Origin: Pelomonas margarita
Lineage (GTDB): Bacteria > Pseudomonadota > Gammaproteobacteria > Burkholderiales > Burkholderiaceae_C
NCBI RefSeq assembly: GCF_043555875.1
Contig: NZ_JBIGHW010000004.1
Location: 439,178-503,177, forward strand
Length of the DNA stretch: 64,000 nt
Reading direction: 5' to 3'
Each line of letters begins with the position of its first letter. Position 1 is the stretch's first letter. This document shows positions 1 through 6,816 of this stretch, in pieces. The position numbers were made by a program, and so were the translations under genes. Below the pieces are notes generated by a model. The model ran no database searches. It worked only from the letters and a program-made list of their open reading frames with translations, and was not told where the DNA came from.

Positions 1-599
1 GGGTCGATGCCGTCACCGGCCAAGCGCCCGGCGCCTTCACGCCCATCACGGCGGCTCAGGTGCGTGCAGGGGCCTACCGGCCGCGCGACGGCGTGCAGCA
101 GGCGCGCGTGCTGGCCTACCTGGACGCGCTGGAGGCCGCGGGCCGCTACACGCTGATGGTCTGGCCCGTGCATTGCCAGATGGGCGGCTGGGGCCACGGC
201 GTGCACGCCGGCCTGCAGGCGGCGCTGGATGCATGGGCCGACGCGCAGGGCCGTTCTGTCGAGGTTGTCACCAAGGGCGAGAACCCCTGGACCGAGCACT
301 ACAGCGCGCTGCAGGCCGAGGTGCCCGATGTCGACGACGAGCGCACGCTGCTGAACCAGCCGCTGCTGGCCGCGCTGGACCGCGCCGACCGCGTGCTCAT
401 CGCCGGCGAGGCCGGTAGCCACTGCGTGCGTGCCACGGTCGAGCACCTGGCCGCCCATCTGCCGTCGGGCCGCGTGGGCAAGCTGGTGCTGCTCACCGAC
501 TGCATCAGCCCCGTGGCCGGCTTCGAGGCCCAGCAGGCCGCCTTCTTGGCCGACATGCAGGCGCGTGGCCTGCAACTGGCCCTCAGCACCGAGGTCTGA
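1..599 (+). CDS. Cysteine hydrolase, isochorismatase/nicotinamidase-like (5' end outside window)
   Basis: The reading frame is open from the first complete codon at base 3, so the true start lies upstream of the window. The visible part has the cysteine-hydrolase pattern: a PVHC..G..GHGVH segment at about bases 165-215, a lysine in VTKGENP followed by TEHYSA, and the likely nucleophile in AGSHCVRA near base 424. Family members hydrolyse nicotinamide, isochorismate or related amides. It ends 2 bases before pncB and heads a run of NAD salvage genes, so a role in making nicotinate from nicotinamide is plausible. That substrate is inferred from context. The N-terminal aspartate of the catalytic triad lies outside the window. 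Confidence 0.8.
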   Translation, partial: VDAVTGQAPGAFTPITAAQVRAGAYRPRDGVQQARVLAYLDALEAAGRYTLMVWPVHCQMGGWGHGVHAGLQAALDAWADAQGRSVEVVTKGENPWTEHYSALQAEVPDVDDERTLLNQPLLAALDRADRVLIAGEAGSHCVRATVEHLAAHLPSGRVGKLVLLTDCISPVAGFEAQQAAFLADMQARGLQLALSTEV

Positions 600-601
600 G
601 C

Positions 602-1798
602 ATGCGCGATCCCGTCATCACCAGCTTGCTGGACACCGACCTCTACAAGTTCACGATGTGGCAGACGCTGCTGCATCGCCACCCGCAGACGCAGAGCGAG
701 TACCGCTTCGTCTGCCGCAATCGGCCTGGCTACCCGCTGGCCGAGCTGAAGGCCGACGTCGAGCGCGAGCTGGACGCGCTGTGCGCCCTGAGCTTCCGCG
801 AGGATGAGCTGGCCTACATGCAGGGCCTGCGCTTCATCAAGAGCGACTTCGTCGACTTCTTGCGCATCTTCCGCTTCCAGCGCGCCTTCATCGACGTGAG
901 CACCGACGGCGAGCAGCTGCACATCGTCGCCCGCGGGCCGCAGGTGCACGTGATGGGCTTCGAGATCCCGGTGCTGGCCATCGTCAACGAGTTGTACTTC
1001 CGCCGCCTGGACACGCCCGAGGTCAGGGCGGAAGGCCAGCGCCGGCTCGGCGCCAAGATCGCGGCGCTGCGGGCCTTCGCCGCCGAGCCGCGCGCGCAGC
1101 GCCACCCGTTTGACCTGTTCGACTTCGGCCTGCGCCGGCGCTTCTCGGGCGCCTGGCAGCGAGAGGTCGTCACGCAGCTGCGCGACGCGTTGCCCCAGCA
1201 CTTCAAGGGCAGCTCCAACGTGCTGCTGGCCAAGGAGCTGGGCCTGGTCCCCATCGGCACGATGGCGCACGAGTACCTGCAGACCTACCAGGCGCTGGGC
1301 ACCGTGCGTCTGCGCGACCACCAGAAGGCCGCGCTGGAAGACTGGGTGCAGGAGTATCGCGGTGACCTCGGCACGGCGCTGACCGACGTGGTGGGCATGG
1401 ACGCCTTCCTGGCCGACTTCGACCTCTACTTCGCCAAGCTGTTCGACGGTCTGCGCCACGACAGCGGCGACCCGGTCGTGTGGGGCGAAAAGGCGCTGGC
1501 CCACTACGCCAAGCTGCGCATCGACACCCACACCAAGCGCCTCGTGTTCAGCGACGGCCTGACCGTGGACAAGGCCATCGCGCTGTACCGGCACTTTGCC
1601 GACCGCGTGCAGCTGGGCTTCGGCATCGGCACTCACCTCAGCAACGACCTGGGGCTCATGCCGCTGAACATCGTCATGAAGCTCACGCACGCCAACGGCC
1701 AGCCCGTGGCCAAGCTCAGCGACAGCCCCGGCAAGACGCTGTGCGACGACGAGACCTTTCTGGCCTATCTGCGGCAGGTCTTCGGTATCAAGTCATGA
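602..1798 (+). CDS. pncB: Nicotinate phosphoribosyltransferase
   Basis: A 398-residue protein of normal length for PncB. It joins nicotinate to PRPP, with ATP hydrolysis, to give nicotinate mononucleotide in the Preiss-Handler salvage path. The N-terminus has the typical SLLDTDLYKFTM segment. GTMAHEY contains the histidine that is phosphorylated in this family, and LRHDSGDP is the type II phosphoribosyltransferase signature. The start ATG lies 2 bases after the previous stop. Its stop overlaps the start of nadE in an ATGA. Together with nadE and nadM this makes a compact NAD salvage operon. Confidence 0.95.
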   Translation: MRDPVITSLLDTDLYKFTMWQTLLHRHPQTQSEYRFVCRNRPGYPLAELKADVERELDALCALSFREDELAYMQGLRFIKSDFVDFLRIFRFQRAFIDVSTDGEQLHIVARGPQVHVMGFEIPVLAIVNELYFRRLDTPEVRAEGQRRLGAKIAALRAFAAEPRAQRHPFDLFDFGLRRRFSGAWQREVVTQLRDALPQHFKGSSNVLLAKELGLVPIGTMAHEYLQTYQALGTVRLRDHQKAALEDWVQEYRGDLGTALTDVVGMDAFLADFDLYFAKLFDGLRHDSGDPVVWGEKALAHYAKLRIDTHTKRLVFSDGLTVDKAIALYRHFADRVQLGFGIGTHLSNDLGLMPLNIVMKLTHANGQPVAKLSDSPGKTLCDDETFLAYLRQVFGIKS

Positions 1799-3507
1799 TC
1801 AAGCTCACCCTCGCGCAACTGAACCTGACGGTGGGGGACATCCACGGCAACGTGCAGCGCATGGTGGCCGCGGCGCGGCAGGCGGCGTGGGCGGGCTCGC
1901 AGCTGATCGTGTTCCCCGAGCTGGCGCTCAGCGGCTACTACCCCGGCGATCTGCTGGACGAGCCGGCATTCCTGCGTCGCGTCGATCAGGGGTTGGATGC
2001 ATTGCGTGCCGCGTCGCGCGAGTTGCCCGAGCTGACCTGGGTATTCGGCACGCCGCTGCGGCGCAGCGGCCCCGGCAAACCGCTGGAGAACGCGCTGCTC
2101 GCTCTGAAGGCAGGTGAGGAGTTGCTGCGCTATGCCAAGCAGCTGCTGCCTACCTACAACATCTTCGACGAGCGCCGCCACTTCGAGCCTGGCCCCGACG
2201 TGGCCAAAGTGTTGCGCATTGGCACGGCGCAGGTGGGCCTGCTGATCTGCGAGGACGGCTGGAATGACGATGGTGCGGACTATGGCGTCAACCCGTTCGC
2301 GCGGCTGCGCGACGCTGCGCCGGACCTCATCGTCAGCATCAACGCCAGCCCCAGCAACATCGGCAAACGGGCGCAGCGCCACCAGGTCTTCACGGCCGCG
2401 TCGCATCGCCACGGGCTGCCCATCCTCTACGTCAACCATGTCGGCGGGCACGATCAGCTCGTCTATGACGGTGCCAGCTTTGCCGTGGAGCCCGAGGCCG
2501 GCATGGTCTTCGAGGCCGAGCGCTTTGCTGAAAGCGTGCGCACGCTGGGCTTTGTCGATGGCCGCTTCGTCGAGCCCGACGGCAGCGAGCTTGCGCGCCC
2601 CAGCGCGGCCGGGCTCTGCGCCATGGCCTTCTACCGTGCGCAGATCGTGCTGGGCCTGCGCGACTACGCGCGCCGCTGCGGCTTCGCGCAGGCCGTCGTC
2701 GGCTGTTCCGGTGGCATCGACAGCGCGCTGACGCTGGCGCTGGCCGCCGAGGCGCTTGGGGCGGAGAACGTCGTCGGCATCACGATGCCGTCCAGCTTCT
2801 CGTCCGCCGGTTCGGTGACCGACTCCGAGATGCTGTGCCGCAACCTCGGCATCTCGTTGCTCAACCACCCCATCCACGGCGCCGTCGATGCGCTGAAGGC
2901 GCAGTTCGCCAGCAGCTTCGGCACGCCGGTACAGGGGCTGACGCTGGAGAACCTGCAGGCCCGCGTGCGCGGCACCATCCTGATGGCCTACTCGAACGCC
3001 TTCGGCCACCTGCTGCTGACCACCGGCAACAAGAGCGAGGTGTCGGTGGGCTATTGCACGTTGTACGGCGATACCAACGGCGGCCTGGGACTGATCGGCG
3101 ACCTCTACAAGACCGAGGTCTTTGCGCTGAGCCGCCACCTGAACGAGGCCGCTGGCCGCGAGCTGATTCCCACGGCCATCATCGAGAAAGAGCCGTCGGC
3201 CGAACTGGCGCCGGACCAGCGGGACAGCGACAGCCTGCCGCCGTACCCGGTGCTGGACGAGATGCTCAAGCTGCTCGTCGAGGGCGAGCGGCTGGCCGCC
3301 AGCGAGCGCGAACCCGCCGAGGCCCGCCTGGCCGCGCTGCGAGAGACGGCCGAGGGCAGGGCGCTCATCGAGAAGATCGCCCGCCTGACTCAGCGCAGCG
3401 AGTACAAGCGCCGCCAGGCGCCACCGCTGATCCGCCTGCGCGCGCGGGCCTTTGGCCAGGGGCGCCAGATGCCCATTGCGGCCGTTCACCCAGGAGTCTT
3501 GGCATGA
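1795..3507 (+). CDS. nadE: Glutamine-dependent NAD+ synthetase
   Basis: A 570-residue two-domain enzyme that amidates nicotinate adenine dinucleotide to NAD+. Residues 1 to about 260 form a nitrilase-type glutaminase domain with the glutamate in FPELALSGY, the lysine in AKQLLPTYNIFDE and the cysteine in LLICEDGW. The C-terminal half is the synthetase, with the ATP-pyrophosphatase P-loop GCSGGIDSA and the later TTGNKSE and GDTNGG segments. The ATG chosen at 1795 overlaps the pncB stop by 4 bases and gives the family N-terminus IKLTLAQLNLTVGD. The stop overlaps nadM in another ATGA. Glutamine can therefore be used directly as nitrogen donor. Confidence 0.96.
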   Translation: MIKLTLAQLNLTVGDIHGNVQRMVAAARQAAWAGSQLIVFPELALSGYYPGDLLDEPAFLRRVDQGLDALRAASRELPELTWVFGTPLRRSGPGKPLENALLALKAGEELLRYAKQLLPTYNIFDERRHFEPGPDVAKVLRIGTAQVGLLICEDGWNDDGADYGVNPFARLRDAAPDLIVSINASPSNIGKRAQRHQVFTAASHRHGLPILYVNHVGGHDQLVYDGASFAVEPEAGMVFEAERFAESVRTLGFVDGRFVEPDGSELARPSAAGLCAMAFYRAQIVLGLRDYARRCGFAQAVVGCSGGIDSALTLALAAEALGAENVVGITMPSSFSSAGSVTDSEMLCRNLGISLLNHPIHGAVDALKAQFASSFGTPVQGLTLENLQARVRGTILMAYSNAFGHLLLTTGNKSEVSVGYCTLYGDTNGGLGLIGDLYKTEVFALSRHLNEAAGRELIPTAIIEKEPSAELAPDQRDSDSLPPYPVLDEMLKLLVEGERLAASEREPAEARLAALRETAEGRALIEKIARLTQRSEYKRRQAPPLIRLRARAFGQGRQMPIAAVHPGVLA

Positions 3508-4538
3508 GTGCCGTCGCCGTTGTCATCGGCCGTTTCCAGACTGTTCACAACGGGCACCTCGCGCTGCTGCAGGCCGCGTTGGCTGCGGCGCCGCGTGTCA
3601 TCGTGCTGCTGGGCTCGGCCCACCAGGCGCGTTCGCCACGCCATCCGTTCAGCTGGACCGAGCGCGCCGAGATGCTGCGCTTGGTGCTCACCGACGCCGA
3701 GCGCGAGCGCGTGGAGATCGTGCCGCTGCGCGACCTCTACGACGAGGCCCGCTGGGTGCAGGCCGTGCGGGACGCCGTGCAGCAGCGCGCGGGGCACAGC
3801 GACGTCACGCTGGTGGGCCATTTCAAGGACGCCACCAGCGACTACCTGCGCCGCTTCTCGCCATGGCGGCTGCTCAGCCTGCCGCGCCAGCACCGGGTGG
3901 ACGCCACCCATCTGCGCGCCGCGCTATTCGAGGCCGCGCCGGACGACCTGGACGGCGTGCTCGCCAGTTGGGTGGATCAGGTGCCGCCGGGCACGCGCAG
4001 CTTCGTGCAGGCCTGGGCACGGTTGCCGTACCTCATCGCGCTGCGGCGCGAGTGGGCCATGTTGAAGGCCTATCGCCAGGCCTGGGCAGCGGCGCCCTAC
4101 GCGCCGGTATTCGTGACTGTGGACCTGGTGCTGCAGTGTGCCGGCAGCGTGCTGCTGATCCAGCGCGCCAAAGACCCCGGCCAGGGTCTGTGGGCGCTGC
4201 CGGGCGGCTTCGTCGAGCCGCGCGACACGCTGTACCAGTCGGCCGTGCGCGAGCTGGAGGAGGAGACCGGTCTGCGCCTGCTGCCCGACGTGCTGGCGGG
4301 CGCCTTCCGTGGCGTGGCCGTCTTTGACCACCCCGACCGCAGCCAGCGCGGCCGCACCATCACGCACGCTCACCACTTTGACCTCGGCGACCGCGAGCTG
4401 CCCGAGGTGCAGGGCGCCGACGACGCGGCCCAGGCGCGCTGGGTGCCCGTGTCGGGGCTGCTCGCCATGGAAGGCGAGCTCTATGACGACCACTTCCACA
4501 TGCTGGACCGCTTCCTCGGCCTGCGCGCCCATCCCTAG
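3504..4538 (+). CDS. nadM: Bifunctional NMN adenylyltransferase / Nudix hydrolase
   Basis: A 344-residue fusion. Residues 1 to about 185 are a nucleotidyltransferase with GRFQTVHNGH, the (H/T)xGH motif that binds ATP, as in NadM. The second half is a Nudix domain, with a Nudix box near 4200-4270 that ends REL-EEE-TGL. In this box the first acidic residue is Asp instead of Glu. Characterised relatives (Synechocystis slr0787, Francisella NadM) make NAD from NMN and cleave ADP-ribose. The ATG overlaps the nadE stop by 4 bases. With pncB and nadE the operon covers both deamidated and amidated salvage routes. The ADP-ribose activity is inferred from the family. Confidence 0.92.
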   Translation: MSAVAVVIGRFQTVHNGHLALLQAALAAAPRVIVLLGSAHQARSPRHPFSWTERAEMLRLVLTDAERERVEIVPLRDLYDEARWVQAVRDAVQQRAGHSDVTLVGHFKDATSDYLRRFSPWRLLSLPRQHRVDATHLRAALFEAAPDDLDGVLASWVDQVPPGTRSFVQAWARLPYLIALRREWAMLKAYRQAWAAAPYAPVFVTVDLVLQCAGSVLLIQRAKDPGQGLWALPGGFVEPRDTLYQSAVRELEEETGLRLLPDVLAGAFRGVAVFDHPDRSQRGRTITHAHHFDLGDRELPEVQGADDAAQARWVPVSGLLAMEGELYDDHFHMLDRFLGLRAHP

Positions 4539-4655
4539 CCTGGCAGCCTGTCGTCCTACACCGGCGGGGTGCGCGGGGAACTACATTCACTGCGGGCTCT
4601 GGCCCCCTGCTTTCCCTCCCTGAGCAGGCGTCTGCGCCGCAAGTGCAGACGGTTT

Positions 4656-4691
4656 GAACCCTGGCCCCTCGGGCCGGGGTTCCTTTTGTTT
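4656..4691 (+). terminator. Rho-independent terminator of the NAD salvage operon
   Basis: A 12-bp stem (4656-4667 with 4671-4682, one T-G wobble) closes on a CTC loop. It is followed by CTTTTGTTT, 120 bases after the nadM stop. The rest of 4539-4699 shows no gene. The AraC gene on the other strand ends at 4700, so the hairpin also separates two convergent units. Confidence 0.8.
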
Positions 4692-4699
4692 GGCATCGC

Positions 4700-5740
4700 T
4701 CAGCCGGGCGCCCAGGCGCCCGGCGCCAGGCCGGTCCAGCGCTTGAAGGAGCGGCGGAAGTTGGCACCGTCGAAGTAGCCCAGCGCCTGTGCCACGCGGT
4801 CGCGCCCCCAGCCGTCAGGCCCCAGCAGATAGACGGCCACATGGACGCGCAGGCGGTCTACCTCGGCCTGGTAGTGCGTGCCGTGGCGAGCCAGGCGGCG
4901 CTTGTAGGTGGCTGGGCTCATGCCGCTTTCGGCCGCCAGCGTCTCCAGGCTGGGCGGCTGCGCCACCTGGGCCAGCAGGCGGTCTCCCAGCGCGGCCAGC
5001 AGGCCGCGGCGCAGGGCCTGCGGGTCGGCCTGGCGGGCCAGCGCCGCGCTGGCCAGGCCGGGGGCTGCGGGCCAGTGCACATCCGCCTCGGCGCGGGTCA
5101 GGCGCATGGCGTCCACCTGGCAGCCGAAGTGCAGGGACGTGCCCAGGTGCACGGCGTGCTGGGCGCGGTCGCGCGGCGCGGTGCGCTCGAAGCTGAAGCG
5201 CCACGGTAGGCGCCGGCCGGTGCGCCAGGCGCACAGGCTGGCCACGGCGCTCATGTGCAGGTCCACCACGAAGCCACGCAGCCCGGCGGGCAAGCCGCAG
5301 GCCTCGGTCCACACCAGCGTCAGTTCGCGCTCGTCCATCACAAGGCGCGGGGTCAGCAGTGGCGTCAGCCGGCCGGCGTGGCGGCACAGCAGTGTCAGCA
5401 ACGCCGGCAGGCTGTCGGCTTGCAGCAAGGCCTGGCTGGCCAGGCCGTAGTGGCCGGGCAGCAGCAGGGCGCCCAGCGCGAAGGCGCTGTCCGCGCCTGC
5501 GTCGCGCAGCGGGGCCAGCAGTGCGAGCAGTTCGCGCGGCGAGATCAGCGGCTGGGCCGGCCAGGCCACGTCCAGCCCGCGGTGGTGGGCAAACTCGGCC
5601 AGTAGCGCGGCATGGTCGGTGGCCGGCAGGCAGGCGGTGTCGATCTCGTAGGGCGCCAGCCCGGCGTCGCTGCCGCCCAGGCCCAGCGGCAGCCAGGCGT
5701 CCAGCCGGGCTTGCAGCGCGTCCGCGGCGCAGCTCGTCAT
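4700..5740 (-). CDS. AraC-family transcriptional regulator
   Basis: A 346-residue regulator. Roughly residues 10-220 resemble the arabinose-binding-like effector domain of the OruR/VirS type of AraC proteins. The C-terminal 90 residues hold two helix-turn-helix units: LETLAAESGMSPATYKRRL, then a second ending in VAQALGYFDGANFRRSFKRW with the usual G(Y/F)xxxxxFxRxFKxxxG pattern. The ATG at 5740 overlaps the stop of the upstream membrane GGDEF-like gene by 4 bases, so the two are translated together. The effector and targets cannot be read from the sequence. Confidence 0.88.
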   Translation of the reverse strand: MTSCAADALQARLDAWLPLGLGGSDAGLAPYEIDTACLPATDHAALLAEFAHHRGLDVAWPAQPLISPRELLALLAPLRDAGADSAFALGALLLPGHYGLASQALLQADSLPALLTLLCRHAGRLTPLLTPRLVMDERELTLVWTEACGLPAGLRGFVVDLHMSAVASLCAWRTGRRLPWRFSFERTAPRDRAQHAVHLGTSLHFGCQVDAMRLTRAEADVHWPAAPGLASAALARQADPQALRRGLLAALGDRLLAQVAQPPSLETLAAESGMSPATYKRRLARHGTHYQAEVDRLRVHVAVYLLGPDGWGRDRVAQALGYFDGANFRRSFKRWTGLAPGAWAPG

Positions 5741-6642
5741 AGCGCCTGCAGCAGGTCCAGCAGCAGCTGCTCGGGCGGCTGCGTGCCGCTGGTGGCGCGC
5801 AGTGCGTGGCGCACCGGCAGGCGCACGCGGCGGCCGTCGTGCAGGTTCAGCGTCAGCTGGGCGAGGGCGGCCTGCAGTTCGGCGGCCATGCATTCGCCCT
5901 CGGCCAGCCCGCAGCCAGGCAGCAGCACGATGAAGCGGTCGCCCGCGTAGCGGCACAGCAGGTCCTGCGGGCGCAGGTTGAGTTGCAGCGTGAGGCTGGC
6001 GGCCTCCAACGCGCGGTCGGCGGCCTGCAGGCCCTGCTCACGGGCGAGGTGGGCAAAGCCATCGAAGCCTAGCATCAGCACGCAGCCGCTGCGGCCCAGG
6101 CCGCGCTCCAGCGTGATCTGCTGCGCCATGTAGCCGGCGTCGGCCAGTTGGGTGACGCGGTCCACTGCCCTGTGGTCGCGGAAGAAGCGCTCGCGCTGCG
6201 CCAGTTGGCGCGCCAGCACGCGCTGCTCCTGGCGCCAGAAGTGCAGGCCCACCGTCAGCGCCAGCATGCCCAGCGGCGTGAGTGCCTCCAGCGCGTTGTC
6301 CCACAGCATGTCCTTGGGCAGGCGCCAGACCTCATCCAGCGCATCCACCCATTCGCCCACCAGCATGGCCGCCAGGCCCAGCACCAGCCAGTGCGTCACG
6401 CGTCCGGCGGGCCGGCTGGCGCGCACGTACACCAGCCACACGCCCACCATGGTCGCCATGCCGCCCTCGGCCAGCACGTCCGTGCCCTGCCATTGCGCCA
6501 GCGGCTTGAGCTCGCCCAGCGTGATGAAGGCCAGCAGTGGCGCCGTCAGCAGCGCGGCCAGCATGGGATAGAGGGCATCGCGGGCCAGCAGCTGCTGCAG
6601 CGGCTGGCCGATGGTGGGTGAGGGCAGGGTCCAAGGGCGCAT
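5737..6642 (-). CDS. Membrane protein with degenerate GGDEF-like domain
   Basis: A 301-residue protein. The first 130 residues contain about four hydrophobic segments (for example LYPMLAALLTAPLLAFITL and VTHWLVLGLAAMLVG). After a short linker comes a nucleotide-cyclase fold beginning RAVDRVTQLADAGYM, with FDGFAHL and then RYAGDRFIVLLPG where active cyclases have RYGGDEFxVLLP. The second glycine and the metal-binding glutamate are both changed, so c-di-GMP synthesis is unlikely. It may bind a nucleotide or act as a sensor partner for the AraC protein, whose start overlaps its stop by 4 bases. The fold is supported by the pattern around the motif, while the role is inference. Confidence 0.8.
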   Translation of the reverse strand: MRPWTLPSPTIGQPLQQLLARDALYPMLAALLTAPLLAFITLGELKPLAQWQGTDVLAEGGMATMVGVWLVYVRASRPAGRVTHWLVLGLAAMLVGEWVDALDEVWRLPKDMLWDNALEALTPLGMLALTVGLHFWRQEQRVLARQLAQRERFFRDHRAVDRVTQLADAGYMAQQITLERGLGRSGCVLMLGFDGFAHLAREQGLQAADRALEAASLTLQLNLRPQDLLCRYAGDRFIVLLPGCGLAEGECMAAELQAALAQLTLNLHDGRRVRLPVRHALRATSGTQPPEQLLLDLLQAL

Positions 6643-6736
6643 CCGGCCATCGTATGAACGGCGTGTGACAGTGTCGGGACGCTGCGGCAGGGGAGTCGCA
6701 TCGGCTCACGGTGGGCCGCCTGCTGCGCTGCCGGGC

Positions 6737-6755
6737 CTGTGTGACAGCTGTGTCA
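6737..6755 (+). promoter_or_regulatory. Candidate Pho box / dyad upstream of the phytase unit
   Basis: CTGTGTG at 6737-6743 and CTGTGTC at 6748-6754 form a direct repeat with an 11-base period, the spacing of PhoB half-sites (consensus CTGTCAT). The same bases also form the dyad TGACA-GCTG-TGTCA (6742-6755). They lie 62 bases before the receptor start. The next gene encodes a phytase, so control by phosphate starvation makes sense. Each half-site departs from the PhoB consensus at its 3' part, so a different dyad-binding regulator is possible. Confidence 0.35.
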
Positions 6756-6816
6756 AATGCTCGCCACGCCGCGTCGCGAGCATGCCGGCCATTCACACGA
6801 CGCCGGACGCTCCGCC

